Below are positions 8,851 through 18,251 of a stretch of DNA of 64,000 nucleotides, one piece after another. Position numbers and translations under genes: made by a program. Each line of letters begins with the position of its first letter. Within the stretch, counting starts at the first letter, position 1. Below the pieces are notes generated by a model that ran no database searches, was not told where the DNA came from, and saw only the letters and a list, made by a program, of their open reading frames with translations. Location: assembly GCA_963668445.1 (NCBI GenBank), contig OY764335.1, positions 1,364,001-1,428,000 of the forward strand, given 5' to 3'. The stretch is from Poriferisulfidus sp963668445 (GTDB lineage: Bacteria; Pseudomonadota; Gammaproteobacteria; Poriferisulfidales; Poriferisulfidaceae).

Positions 8851-9171
8851 ATGCACGAAATTTCCCCGACCGAACTGCAGCAGCGGCTGGACACGGACGC
8901 GGCGCCCCCGGTGCTTCTGGATGTGCGCGAGCCTTGGGAAATCGAACGCGCCCGCCTGCCGCGAGCCCTCTGCATCCCGATGCGGGACCTGCCGGCCCGG
9001 CTCCAGGAACTGCAGCCCGATTGCGAGACGGTGGTACTGTGCCACCACGGCATCCGCAGCCGCTCGGCCTGCCTGCTGCTGGAGCGTTGCGGCTTCACAA
9101 AGGTCAGGAACCTGACCGGCGGCATCGATGCCTGGGCGCGGCAAATCGAACCGGCTATGCCGATATACTGA
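8851..9171 (+). CDS. Rhodanese-like sulfurtransferase domain protein
   Basis: 106 residues, a single rhodanese domain. LLDVREPWEIE is followed by the active-site loop VLCHHGIRSRS with its catalytic Cys, then the C-terminal GGIDAWA motif. Such proteins transfer sulfane sulfur, though the in vivo acceptor is unknown. ATG at 8851 was chosen because it begins the domain and lies just after the stop of the methyltransferase gene. tolC follows within 13 bases. Confidence 0.9.
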   Translation: MHEISPTELQQRLDTDAAPPVLLDVREPWEIERARLPRALCIPMRDLPARLQELQPDCETVVLCHHGIRSRSACLLLERCGFTKVRNLTGGIDAWARQIEPAMPIY

Positions 9172-9184
9172 GCCGACACCAACC

Positions 9185-10531
9185 ATGCTTCCACCTCCGG
9201 CCGCCGTCCGTCGATGCGTCTTGCTGCTGCTCGCCGCCGGCCTGACCGGCAGCGCCCATGCCAAGGAATCGCTACTGGACATCTACCATCTGGCGCTTCA
9301 GAACGACACCGAGCTGCTGGCCGCCGAAGCCGATTTCAAGGCCGCCCTGCAAACCGTGCCGCTGGCCGAAGCCGAGTGGCTGCCGCATCTGAACTTCGAA
9401 TACAACCTCGGCAAGTTCGACCAGGAACTGGAAGGGCGACGCACCGGCGGGAGCACCAGCAGCGACCGCTACACCCGGCGCGAAGACCGCCTGACGCTGC
9501 GGCAGACCTTGTACCACCATGACTTGTACGTCAATCTGCAGCGCGCCGACGCGATTGCCGAACGCGAACTGGCCCGACGCGATGCCGTGCGCCAGAAACT
9601 GGTCGTGCGCACCGCTCAAGCTTATTTCGACGTGTTGGCGGCGCAGGACGGCGCCGCATTCGCCCGGCAGGAAAAGGATGCCATCGAGCTGCGGCTGGAA
9701 CAAGCCGATGCCCGCTTCCAAGTCGGCCTGACATCCCTCGTCGAAGTCAAAGAAGCTCAGGCTTCCTACGATCTGGCGATCGCCCAAGAGATCGAGACCC
9801 AAAACATTCTGGAAACCCGTCTGGAACTGCTCTCCGTCATCACCGGCCAGCCGCATCGTACGCTGGCGATCCTGTCGAACCGCGTCCGGCCGGCGCGGCC
9901 GGAACCCGACGACATCCAGCAATGGACGGAGGCGGCCTTGCAGCACAACCTGCATTACCTGCTCCAAAAGCATGCGCTGCAAGTGGCCCGTCATGCCGTG
10001 CGGTTCGAGCAGGCCAAGCACTGGCCGACGCTGGACATGTCCCTGTCCCTGGCGACTTCGGAAGACACCGGCGGCGTCTTCAGCGGCGGCACGAGGAGCC
10101 AAGTGGAAACGGACAACATCGGCCTGCACCTGAAGGTGCCGCTACTGGCCGGCGGCAAGACGTACTACCGCGCCGAACAGGCGCAATTCGAATACGAGGC
10201 GCAACAGGCCCGACTGCGCAAGGCCCAGCGCGAAACCGAACAAATGGCGCGTTCCGCCTTCCGCGACGTCGTCGCCGACAGCGCCCGCATCCAGGCTTTC
10301 GCACGCGCCGTGGAATCCGCCCGCATCGATCTGGAAGCCAACGAAGCCGGCCTGGAGGCTGGCACCCGGGATACGGTCGATGTCATTCAAGCGACCAGCC
10401 GCCTGTACTCGGCCGAACGCGACTATTCCCAAGTCCGCTACGATTATCTTGTCAACACGCTACGTCTGCGCCATGCTTCCGGCCAATTGGCTTCGGAAGA
10501 CATCGAACGGATCAATCGCCTGCTGGACTGA
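9185..10531 (+). CDS. tolC: TolC family outer-membrane efflux channel
   Basis: 448 residues starting at the ATG at 9185. A signal peptide ending near SAHAKE is followed by two OEP repeats of alternating helices and strands. The LIYHLALQNDTEL-type opening (here DIYHLALQNDTEL), YLVNTLRLRHASGQL and IERINRLL are characteristic of TolC. The protein trimerises and spans the outer membrane and periplasm for efflux pumps and type I secretion. It sits between the rhodanese gene and waaA with very short gaps. Confidence 0.93.
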   Translation: MLPPPAAVRRCVLLLLAAGLTGSAHAKESLLDIYHLALQNDTELLAAEADFKAALQTVPLAEAEWLPHLNFEYNLGKFDQELEGRRTGGSTSSDRYTRREDRLTLRQTLYHHDLYVNLQRADAIAERELARRDAVRQKLVVRTAQAYFDVLAAQDGAAFARQEKDAIELRLEQADARFQVGLTSLVEVKEAQASYDLAIAQEIETQNILETRLELLSVITGQPHRTLAILSNRVRPARPEPDDIQQWTEAALQHNLHYLLQKHALQVARHAVRFEQAKHWPTLDMSLSLATSEDTGGVFSGGTRSQVETDNIGLHLKVPLLAGGKTYYRAEQAQFEYEAQQARLRKAQRETEQMARSAFRDVVADSARIQAFARAVESARIDLEANEAGLEAGTRDTVDVIQATSRLYSAERDYSQVRYDYLVNTLRLRHASGQLASEDIERINRLLD

Positions 10532-10542
10532 GCCCCGCGCCC

Positions 10543-11787
10543 ATGCGCCTGCGCTGCGCACCTTGGACCTATCGACTGCTGGCCCATGCGGCGGCTCTGC
10601 CGGCAGCACTGTATACGGCCTGGCGCTCCGGACGCGACGGCGGCCTCGACTACCTGCTTCAACGCTACGCATGCCGCTTGCCCCAAGACGCGCATGGCCG
10701 CGTCGTCCTGCATTGCTGCTCGGTCGGCGAAGTCCGCGCCGCCTTGCCGCTGGCACGGCAGTTGCAGGCCGACGGCCAGACGCTGCTGCTGAGCGTAGCC
10801 ACGCCGACCGGGCGGCATATGGCGCACACACTGCTTGCGGAAGTGCCCTGCGTGTATTTTCCGCTGGATCATGCCTCCGTCGTGCGCCGCTGGCTGCGGC
10901 GCCTGCAGCCGCGGGCGCTGGTGCTGATGGAAACCGAACTATGGCCGAACTTCTTCGCCGCCGCACACGCTGCGGACATTCCGCTGGCGCTGGCGAACGC
11001 CCGCCTGTCTCCACGCACGGAAGACGCGCCTGCCTGGCTGCAGCCCGCCTTGCGGCAAGCCGCGCAGCGCCTGCGTTGCGTACTGGCCCGCAGCCAGGAA
11101 GACGCCGACCGGTTCGCCGCGTTCGGCGTGCCCTCGGAACGCATCCGCAACCTCGGCAACATCAAATACGCCATCGCGCCCGCCGCCATGCCGGACGAGG
11201 CACCCATCCCCCAGCCCTATGTGCTGGCCGCTTCCACGCACGCGGACGAGGAAGAGCAACTGGCCGCCATCTGGAGCCGCCTTGATGCCGGCGAACATCT
11301 GCTGGCCATCTTGCCACGCTATCCGCATCGCGCCGCGAACCTGCTCAAGAGCCTGAGCGCGCCGGATCGGCGCATCGGCCTGCATTCCCGCGACCGGAAG
11401 CCGCGACGCGGCGATCGAATCTACCTCGTCGACACGCTGGCCGAAGCGCTGTGGTGGATGCGGCACGCGGCGTTCGTGTTCGTGGGCGGTTCATTGATTC
11501 CGCGCGGCGGCCACAATGTACTCGAACCGGCGATGCTCGGCAAAGCCTGCGCCGTCGGGCCGCACACCCTGAATTTCCGCACCGAAGTGCAGGAACTGCA
11601 GAACGACGGCGGCCTGCAGCAAGTGCAAAGCGCCGCCGAACTGGGATCCCTGTTCGCGCTTTGGCTGGCGCATCCCGAACAGGCGGAGCAGGTCGGCGCC
11701 TGCGCACGGGCCCATATCCGCCAACGGCACCACATCGCCCGCAAGTACGTCGAAGCCCTACAGCATTACGCCGCACTGCCGGCGTAG
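10543..11787 (+). CDS. waaA: 3-deoxy-D-manno-octulosonic acid (Kdo) transferase
   Basis: 414 residues; it adds Kdo to lipid IVA at the inner membrane, an essential step in LPS assembly. It has an N-terminal membrane-proximal segment, the GT30 motifs SVGEVRAALPLARQL and METELWPNFF, and a GT-B C-terminal half with GGSLIPRGGHNVLEP. The 3' end overlaps the convergent kdkA gene by 22 bases. The ATG at 10543 follows the tolC stop by 11 bases. Confidence 0.95.
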   Translation: MRLRCAPWTYRLLAHAAALPAALYTAWRSGRDGGLDYLLQRYACRLPQDAHGRVVLHCCSVGEVRAALPLARQLQADGQTLLLSVATPTGRHMAHTLLAEVPCVYFPLDHASVVRRWLRRLQPRALVLMETELWPNFFAAAHAADIPLALANARLSPRTEDAPAWLQPALRQAAQRLRCVLARSQEDADRFAAFGVPSERIRNLGNIKYAIAPAAMPDEAPIPQPYVLAASTHADEEEQLAAIWSRLDAGEHLLAILPRYPHRAANLLKSLSAPDRRIGLHSRDRKPRRGDRIYLVDTLAEALWWMRHAAFVFVGGSLIPRGGHNVLEPAMLGKACAVGPHTLNFRTEVQELQNDGGLQQVQSAAELGSLFALWLAHPEQAEQVGACARAHIRQRHHIARKYVEALQHYAALPA

Positions 11788-12485
11788 CCGCGCAGAAGCG
11801 CCTCGAAATCCGCCTCGCCGAAGCGCAGATCCGGCTCCAGCCGCTTGCTTTTTCGGCACGAACGATGCAAACGCTCAAGGTTGCGCCTCTTCCACCATCC
11901 GCCCCAGCGTACACGGCAGCGATCGAAATCGATCAGGAAGAACTCGCCGGACTCCCGGAACAGAATATTGCCCAAGTTGAGGTCCGCATGCCAGACCTGC
12001 AGATCGTGCATGCGCCGCAGCAACTGGCCGACATGCTCCCAATCGGATGTCTCCAGCGTCCGCCGGCGCAAGACATGGCTGAGCGGCGCCGCATCCGCAA
12101 TGCGCCGCGTCATCAGGTCGGCCCGATACATGAAGCCGCGCTGGACGACCCGCCAAGCCACCGGCACTGCCACCGGCAGCCCCTGTTCCAACAAGCGGTC
12201 CAGCAGGGCCGCCTCGCGCGCCGGACGCGACCGCTGCCGTCCGAACCACATATAGCGATCGCCCCAGAACCGCGCCGCCTGGCCGCCGCGGCGATAATGC
12301 CGCAACGCGTAATTCTCGCCTCGGTAGCGAAACATCCACACCGTGCCGCGGCCGCTCCCGAAACTCGACAGCAGGCCTTGAACGCTCAAATAATGCGGAT
12401 CGAACAGGGACGCCGGCGCCGTTTCGAACCGCGCCTGGTCGTATGTGATAAAACCGCCTTCACATAGTGCTTCACGCTGCTGCAT
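11766..12485 (-). CDS. kdkA: Kdo kinase (3-deoxy-D-manno-octulosonic acid kinase)
   Basis: 239 residues of the KdkA/WaaP kinase family. The catalytic loop is HADLNLGNILF and the metal-binding motif is FLIDFDRCR. FGSGRGTVWMFRY and YALRHYRRGG fit the nucleotide-binding lobe. It phosphorylates the single Kdo residue, as in Haemophilus-type LPS, which fits the convergent waaA. A TTG two codons upstream is an alternative start. Confidence 0.92.
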   Translation of the reverse strand: MQQREALCEGGFITYDQARFETAPASLFDPHYLSVQGLLSSFGSGRGTVWMFRYRGENYALRHYRRGGQAARFWGDRYMWFGRQRSRPAREAALLDRLLEQGLPVAVPVAWRVVQRGFMYRADLMTRRIADAAPLSHVLRRRTLETSDWEHVGQLLRRMHDLQVWHADLNLGNILFRESGEFFLIDFDRCRVRWGGWWKRRNLERLHRSCRKSKRLEPDLRFGEADFEALLRGYAGSAA

Positions 12486-12666
12486 GGCCAAATCCCTGCG
12501 CCCATCTTACCCGCCCGCAACCCTGTACCTGATCGGCATGGGCACGCTCGACGACGCCACGCATATGCTCCCAGTGGTGCATACGCTGCGCGCTTGCTGA
12601 TCGCAGACACGACTTGCCTAGGGCACCGGCGCTGCTGCTACGCTTCGCGCTGAGCCGGGACCCCGC

Positions 12667-14547
12667 CTAGACCGCTTCCTGGTCCGCTGACGCGGCCAGC
12701 AGCGCATTCATGCGGCCGACGAAGCCGCCGGGATCGTCCAGCATGCCCCCGTCCGCCAGCACGGCCTGATCCAGAAGCCACTGCGCCCACTCCGCAAAGC
12801 GGCCCTCATCAGCCTGCATCCGCTGCAGCAAGGCATGCCCCGGGTTGATTTCCAACACCCGCGTCGGCTCCGGCGTTTCCTGCCCTTGCCGGCGCATGAT
12901 TTCGCGCACCATGGGCGGCAGATCGTGCTCGCCCCGCACCAGGCACGAAGGCGAATCGGTCAGCCGCGTGGAACGCCGCACCGAAGATACCGCGTCGCCC
13001 AAAGCCTCCTTGACTTTGGCGCATAACTCATCCGCGCCTTCGACTTCTTCTGCAGGCGCATCCGCCGCCGCGCCCCCCGGAAGATCCACCTCGCCGAGCG
13101 CCACATCCTGAAACGGCTTGCCCGAATACTCCTGAGCCCAGTTCGTCACCCATGCATCCACCGGATCGGTCAACAACAGCACTTCGATGCCTTGCTTGCG
13201 GAATACCTCAAGGTGCGGACTGCGACGGGCGGCTGCCAGACTGTCCGCCGTCAGGAAGTAAATTTTTTCCTGTGCTTCCGGCATCCGTTCGAGATAGGCC
13301 TCCAGCGTGACCTGAGGCGCATCCTGCTCGGCGTGCGTCGAATAGAAGCGCGCAAGCTGCAAGATCCGCTCGCGGTTGGCTCCGTCCTCGATGATGCCCT
13401 CTTTCAGCACATGGCCGAATTCTGCCCAGAACTGCGCGTAGGCCTCGGCCTGATTGGCACTCAGATCTTTCAGCATGTCCAGCACTCGCTTGACGCAGGC
13501 GCTGCGCATCGCATCGAGAATCCGGTTGCTCTGCAAAAGCTCCCGGGACACGTTCAGCGGCAAGTCGTTGGAATCGACCACGCCGCGCACGAACCGAAGG
13601 TAGCGCGGCATCAGCTTGTCCGGCTCGTCCAGTACGAACACGCGCTGCACATAGAGTTTGACGCCGTGCCGCGGGTTCGGATCCGCCATATCGAACGGCG
13701 CTTTGCTCGGCAGGTACAGCAGCATGCTGTACTCATGGCGCCCCTCCACCCGGCGATGGGTCCATGCGAGCGGCGGATTCGAATCGTGCGCGGCATGCGT
13801 GTAGAACTCGCGGTAATCGTCGTCGCTCAACTCCGACTTCGGGCGGGTCCACAAGGCCTTCGCCTGATTGATCGTCTCCCAGTCGCCCGTGGGCTGTCCC
13901 TTGTCGTCCCGCGACTGCAGCCGGATCGGAAACGGCGTGTGGTCCGAGTAGCGGCGCACGATCTCGCGCAGGCGGTAATCCTGAAGGAACTCCGCCTCTT
14001 CCTCTTTCAGGCGCAAGGTGACCGATACGCCCCGCGGCGCCTTGGAGGCATGCGACAATTCGTAGCCGCCGCGCCCGTCCGATTCCCAGCGCGTGCCTTG
14101 CTTGCCGCCGGCGCGGCGCGCCACCAGCGTCACATGCTCCGCCACGATGAAGGCCGAATAGAAGCCGACGCCGAACTGCCCGATCTGGCTGACGTCCTCC
14201 TGACGCTTCTCGCCCAGCGACTGCAGAAACGCCCGTGTGCCGGAACGGGCGATCGTGCCGATGTTCTTCACCACTTCCGACCGGCTCATGCCGATGCCGT
14301 TGTCCGCAACGGTCAGAGTGCGCGCCTGCTCATCGACTTCAATGCGAATGCCCAGTTCGCTGTCCCCTTCGTACAAGGCTTCGTCGGACAGCGCTTCGAA
14401 GCGCAGCCGATCCAACGCATCCGCCGCATTGGAAATCAACTCGCGCAGGAAGATCTCCTTGTGCGAATACAGGGAATGGGCGACCAGGTGCAGCAGCTGG
14501 TCGACTTCCGCCTCGAAGGCGTGCCGCTGCTTTTGGGGTTCCGCCAT
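12667..14547 (-). CDS. htpG: Chaperone HtpG (bacterial Hsp90)
   Basis: 626 residues from the ATG at 14547, which has GAGGA about 6 bases upstream; a GTG four codons earlier is possible. The GHKL ATPase motifs are ELISNAADALDRL, VADNGIGMS and QIGQFGVGFYSAF, and the middle-domain arginine segment FVRGVVDSNDLPLNVSREL is present. It is a cytoplasmic ATP-dependent chaperone. A CTTGAAA sequence 58 bases upstream looks like a heat-shock sigma-32 -35 element. Confidence 0.97.
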   Translation of the reverse strand: MAEPQKQRHAFEAEVDQLLHLVAHSLYSHKEIFLRELISNAADALDRLRFEALSDEALYEGDSELGIRIEVDEQARTLTVADNGIGMSRSEVVKNIGTIARSGTRAFLQSLGEKRQEDVSQIGQFGVGFYSAFIVAEHVTLVARRAGGKQGTRWESDGRGGYELSHASKAPRGVSVTLRLKEEEAEFLQDYRLREIVRRYSDHTPFPIRLQSRDDKGQPTGDWETINQAKALWTRPKSELSDDDYREFYTHAAHDSNPPLAWTHRRVEGRHEYSMLLYLPSKAPFDMADPNPRHGVKLYVQRVFVLDEPDKLMPRYLRFVRGVVDSNDLPLNVSRELLQSNRILDAMRSACVKRVLDMLKDLSANQAEAYAQFWAEFGHVLKEGIIEDGANRERILQLARFYSTHAEQDAPQVTLEAYLERMPEAQEKIYFLTADSLAAARRSPHLEVFRKQGIEVLLLTDPVDAWVTNWAQEYSGKPFQDVALGEVDLPGGAAADAPAEEVEGADELCAKVKEALGDAVSSVRRSTRLTDSPSCLVRGEHDLPPMVREIMRRQGQETPEPTRVLEINPGHALLQRMQADEGRFAEWAQWLLDQAVLADGGMLDDPGGFVGRMNALLAASADQEAV

Positions 14548-14604
14548 CGAAGTCCTCACGCAATGGTTTCAAACGAAAGTTAATGTTGCGCCCGTCCGCA
14601 CCTT

Positions 14605-14611
14605 TTTCAAG
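14605..14611 (-). promoter_or_regulatory. Putative sigma-32 -35 element for htpG
   Basis: CTTGAAA on the minus strand matches the heat-shock -35 consensus exactly. A 14-base spacer leads to CGCAACAT, which matches the sigma-32 -10 (CCCCATNT) only partly. The placement before a heat-shock gene supports it. Confidence 0.45.
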
Positions 14612-14616
14612 CCCCT

Positions 14617-14645
14617 GCCGCCCGTGCCCGCCCTGCACGGGCGGC
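14617..14645. promoter_or_regulatory. Perfect 11-bp inverted repeat in the htpG-nadA divergent region
   Basis: GCCGCCCGTGC and GCACGGGCGGC flank a 7-base centre. The repeat overlaps the expected -35 region of the nadA promoter (-10 at 14655) and has no T-run, so an operator is more likely than a terminator. Confidence 0.45.
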
Positions 14646-14654
14646 CAGCCCGTC

Positions 14655-14660
14655 TATAAT
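14655..14660 (+). promoter_or_regulatory. nadA promoter -10
   Basis: A consensus TATAAT lies 31 bases before the nadA ATG. Confidence 0.5.
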
Positions 14661-14691
14661 ATTTGGGACGAGAACCACGCATGGCCGCTTC

Positions 14692-15735
14692 ATGGCGGAA
14701 ATTTCCGCGACAGCTGCACCCTTCGACTATCCCGCCACCCGCATGATCGAGGCCGGGCTGGCAGGCTACAATCCCGCCGATCGCGCTGCGCTGATGGCGC
14801 AGGCGCAAACCCTGCTGGAGCGCGAAGACGCCGCGCTGGTCGCCCACTACTACACCCATCCCGATCTGCAGGAACTGGCGGACGCCAGCGGCGGCACGGT
14901 CGCCGATTCGCTGGAAATGGCCCGCTTCGGAGCCGCCTCGCCAGCGCAGACGCTGATTGTTGCCGGCGTCCGCTTCATGGGCGAGACCGCAAAGATACTC
15001 AGTCCAGAAAAACGCATCCTGATGCCGACACTGGACGCGGAATGCTCCCTAGACCTAGGCTGTCCGCTGGAGCCGTTCAGCGCGTTCTGCGATCTCCATG
15101 CAGACCGTACGGTAGTGGTGTACGCCAACACCAGCGCCGCCGTCAAGGCCCGCGCCGACTGGGTCGTCACCTCCAGCTGCGCGTCGCGCATCATCACGCA
15201 CCTGATGGACCGTGGCGAAAAGATCCTGTGGGCTCCGGACCGCCATCTCGGCCATTATCTGCAACGGGTCACCGGCGCCGATATGGCGCTTTGGGACGGC
15301 CACTGCGTGGTGCACGACGAATTCAAGTCCCGGGCTCTGGGCGAACTGGTGGCCAAGCATCCGGAAGCGGCCGTGCTGGTGCATCCGGAATCCCCCGAAG
15401 AAGTCCTCGATTTGGCCAACGTGATCGGCTCCACTTCGGCCCTGATCCAAGCCTGCCGGGAACTGCCCAACCCGACATTCATCGTCGCCACCGACCGCGG
15501 CATCTTCTACAAGATGCAGCAGGCCGCGCCGGACCGGACCTTCATTGAAGCGCCTACCGGCGGCGAAGGCGCCACCTGCAAAAGCTGCGCCCATTGCCCT
15601 TGGATGGCAATGAACGACCTCAATCGTCTGATCCAGACGCTGGAAGCCGGGCATAACGAGATCCATGTCCCCGAAGACGTGCGCCAGCAAGCGCTGCGCT
15701 CCACGCAGCGCATGATCGAGTTCACTGCGCACTGA
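14692..15735 (+). CDS. nadA: Quinolinate synthase A
   Basis: 347 residues. It condenses iminoaspartate and dihydroxyacetone phosphate to quinolinate for NAD synthesis. The three cluster cysteines lie in AECSLDLGC, SSCASRI and CKSCAHCPWMAMN, and the substrate motifs VAHYYTHPDLQELAD and VHPESPEEV are present. It is convergent with priA, with 1 base between stops. No nadB or nadC lies in the window. Confidence 0.96.
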   Translation: MAEISATAAPFDYPATRMIEAGLAGYNPADRAALMAQAQTLLEREDAALVAHYYTHPDLQELADASGGTVADSLEMARFGAASPAQTLIVAGVRFMGETAKILSPEKRILMPTLDAECSLDLGCPLEPFSAFCDLHADRTVVVYANTSAAVKARADWVVTSSCASRIITHLMDRGEKILWAPDRHLGHYLQRVTGADMALWDGHCVVHDEFKSRALGELVAKHPEAAVLVHPESPEEVLDLANVIGSTSALIQACRELPNPTFIVATDRGIFYKMQQAAPDRTFIEAPTGGEGATCKSCAHCPWMAMNDLNRLIQTLEAGHNEIHVPEDVRQQALRSTQRMIEFTAH

Positions 15736-15736
15736 C

Positions 15737-17902
15737 TCAAGCGATATCCAACGGGTCGACGTCCAGCGACCAGCGCACTCCGGGCGGACTGTCGGCCGCC
15801 TCGAGCCAAGAGCCAAGGCCGCGCTCCAGAGCCTTATGCGACGCGGCCTGCAGCAGTAGCTGCGCCCGCCAGTAATCCGCTTGCTTCGGCAACATCGCCG
15901 GCGCCGGCCCCAAGGCAGACACGCCCGCCATGCCATCCAACCGACCGCGGGCTTGCTCCAGAAACTCCTCCGCCTTGGCGTACTGCCGGTGCTGTGCCAG
16001 CAGCAGCGCCCAGTGCCCGTACGGCGGCAACCCCAACTGCCGCCGCTTGGCGGACAAGGCCTCCAGCCATTCCTCATAACTCGCATGCAGCAGTTGCTGC
16101 AGCACGGGGTGCTGCGGCAGGCAGGTCTGCAGCATCACCCGCCCGGGCCGAAGCCGGCGCCCCGCCCGGCCTGAGACCTGCACCAGCGTCTGCGCCATGC
16201 GCTCGGGCGCCCGCAGCCGAGGACTGAACAGCTGGCTGTCGAGGTTGATGACGCCGACGAGCGTAACTTCCGGGAAGTCATGCCCCTTGCACAGCATCTG
16301 CGTGCCGACCGCAATGCGGAACTCGCCGCGGCGCATTTGCTGCAAGCTGTCTTCCAACTGTCTGCGGCCGCGGATATGGTCCCGGTCCATCCGCAGGATC
16401 GGACAGCCCGGAAACTCGGCCCGCAGCCGATGCTCCACCCGTTGTGTGCCCTCTCCGAGCGGTACGGCGCCGCGCCCCAGTTCCGGTGCCGCATCTTGGC
16501 AGAATCCGCAGTAATGGCATCGCAACTGCCGACGCACCTGATGGTAGGTCAAGCTGACCAAGCAATGTGGACACGCGGCGGGCGCTTCGTCCTGCGGCAT
16601 GTACAAGACGGGCGCAAAACCGCGCCGATTGAGGAACAGCAGCGCCTGTTCGCCGCGGTCCAGCGTCTCGCGCAAGGCCGCCGTCAGCGGTTCGGACAGG
16701 CCTTCCGTCGTCGGATGGCGCACGACATCAATAATCTCGGTATCCGGCAATGTCGCCCGGCCGGCCCGCATCGGGAGGCGTGCATGCCGATACTTTCCAG
16801 CCCGCACGTTGCGCCATGTCTCAATGGATGGCGTGGCCGTGCCCAACACGACTGGAACGCCGGCCCGATGGGCCCGGTACACCGTAACATCGCGGGCGTG
16901 GTAGCGGAAGCCCTCCTGCTGCTTGTAGGAAGGATCGTGCTCTTCGTCCACGACGATCAAGCGCAAATTTCGGAACGGCAGAAACACGGCCGAGCGAGTG
17001 CCGACGACGATGTCCGCCTGCCCGTCCCGGGCCTGCAGCCATGTCAGATACCGTTCGCGCTCCGTACAGTCGGAATGGTAGACCGCAAGGCGCGTGTGCG
17101 CATCGCGCGCCAGACGGTCGCGCACCTGAGGAACCAGCCCGATTTCGGGCACCATGACCAGCGCCTGCCCGCCCTGCTCCAGCACGGCGCGAATGACGGC
17201 GCGGTACACCTCGGTCTTGCCGCTTCCCGTCACGCCATGCAGCAGCGTGCAACTGAACGCGCCCAGCCGCGCACGCAGTTCGCGCACGGCCGCACGCTGC
17301 TCCGGGTTGTGCGCGACCTCCTTCGGAACCGGCGCGGAAGACGGCATTGGCAGAGCCAATTCAGCCTCGACCAGCCCGCGTGCGGCGAGCGCCTTGAGGG
17401 GCGCAGAGAAGTTGCGCCGCACGCCGCGCAACTGCGCCATGCCCAGCCCTTCGGGATGCGCCTGCAAGGCCTGCAGCAAAGCTTGTCTGACCGGCGCCCG
17501 CCGATGCGCCCGCAGATCTTCTTCCCGCCCCGTCTCGGTCAATCGCCATACCATCGCACCTGACAGATTCGGCTCCACGCCGCGCCGCAACCGCACCGGC
17601 AAGGCCGCCTCCACGACCTGCCCGATCGGATGCTGGTAGTAGCGCGCCGCCCATAGCATCAGTTCCAGCACCGAACCGTCCACCATCGGGGCCTCATCCA
17701 GAACTTGGCCGACCCGCTTCAAAGCCGGCCCTGCGGGAGGGCGAGGTCGGACTTCGAGCACAATGCCGACCCGCCACTGGCGGCCGAACGGCACCCTGAC
17801 GCGCATGCCCGGCAACGGCATGACATCGCTTTTCGGCGGCAAATAGTCGTAACCGTGCCGAACCGGCGCACCGATGCCGATATGCAGGCAAAGATCAGGC
17901 AT
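15737..17902 (-). CDS. priA: Primosomal protein N' (replication restart helicase)
   Basis: 721 residues from the ATG at 17902, which begins MPDLCLHIGIGAPV as PriA proteins do. The N-terminal DNA-binding domain contains PGMRVRVPFGRQWRVGIV, followed by helicase motifs GVTGSGKTEVYRAV (Walker A) and VVDEEHDPSYKQ (DEEH box) and the aromatic loop region. The C-terminal half includes VSGRAGRRLRPG. The zinc region is unusual: CPHC and CHYC are present, but the flanking CxxC pairs that normally complete the second zinc site are replaced (YMPQDEAPAA before, PELGRG after). PriA restarts stalled forks. Confidence 0.95.
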   Translation of the reverse strand: MPDLCLHIGIGAPVRHGYDYLPPKSDVMPLPGMRVRVPFGRQWRVGIVLEVRPRPPAGPALKRVGQVLDEAPMVDGSVLELMLWAARYYQHPIGQVVEAALPVRLRRGVEPNLSGAMVWRLTETGREEDLRAHRRAPVRQALLQALQAHPEGLGMAQLRGVRRNFSAPLKALAARGLVEAELALPMPSSAPVPKEVAHNPEQRAAVRELRARLGAFSCTLLHGVTGSGKTEVYRAVIRAVLEQGGQALVMVPEIGLVPQVRDRLARDAHTRLAVYHSDCTERERYLTWLQARDGQADIVVGTRSAVFLPFRNLRLIVVDEEHDPSYKQQEGFRYHARDVTVYRAHRAGVPVVLGTATPSIETWRNVRAGKYRHARLPMRAGRATLPDTEIIDVVRHPTTEGLSEPLTAALRETLDRGEQALLFLNRRGFAPVLYMPQDEAPAACPHCLVSLTYHQVRRQLRCHYCGFCQDAAPELGRGAVPLGEGTQRVEHRLRAEFPGCPILRMDRDHIRGRRQLEDSLQQMRRGEFRIAVGTQMLCKGHDFPEVTLVGVINLDSQLFSPRLRAPERMAQTLVQVSGRAGRRLRPGRVMLQTCLPQHPVLQQLLHASYEEWLEALSAKRRQLGLPPYGHWALLLAQHRQYAKAEEFLEQARGRLDGMAGVSALGPAPAMLPKQADYWRAQLLLQAASHKALERGLGSWLEAADSPPGVRWSLDVDPLDIA

Positions 17903-17907
17903 GAGCT

Positions 17908-17926
17908 GCATAAGACCGACTTATGC
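17908..17926. promoter_or_regulatory. Inverted repeat just upstream of the priA start
   Basis: GCATAAG and CTTATGC form a perfect 7-bp inverted repeat with a 5-base centre, ending 6 bases before the priA ATG. It lies where an operator or 5' hairpin would affect priA expression. Confidence 0.4.
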
Positions 17927-17928
17927 CC

Positions 17929-17949
17929 TGTGGATAACTATGTGGAAAA
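17929..17949. promoter_or_regulatory. DnaA-box-like pair in the AT-rich priA upstream region
   Basis: TGTGGATAA at 17929 is a perfect DnaA-box consensus in reverse orientation, and TGTGGAAAA follows at 17941. A weaker TGTGGATTT lies near 18135. The surrounding 17950-18150 is distinctly AT-rich for this genome and carries no gene. The stretch 17903-18257 could be a DnaA-regulated promoter region or an origin-like element; no dnaA or gidA gene lies in the window. Confidence 0.4.
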
Positions 17950-18245
17950 GCATGGGCAGAAACCGAAATAATCCAGTAACAACAGGGCTTTACAGCAAAT
18001 GAATCCTTTTGCCGCGTGCATTGAATAATGTCTTTATATTTCATAGTCTTAAATAACTACCCGACACTCTCGCCGCGCTGCTTTCGCACATCTTTCCGAA
18101 TCGCATTTGATTTTAATCTTTAAGTGTTGGTAAATGTGGATTTTTTCAGGGGCATCGCCGCCCGCCAAGCACATGCGCCATGCCAGTGCTCCGGGTGCAA
18201 TTATGCCTTGACTTGGGAAAACGGCCCGACCTGCGCCGCATGGCG

Positions 18246-18251
18246 TAAAAT
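18246..18251 (+). promoter_or_regulatory. Putative -10 box giving a leaderless tup-operon transcript
   Basis: TAAAAT ends 6 bases before the GTG at 18258, so transcription would begin at the start codon. No -35 or ribosome-binding site is evident. Confidence 0.35.

Noticed and set aside
13192..14583. 463-codon plus-strand frame
   Set aside because: It is antisense to htpG throughout, with no conserved motifs.
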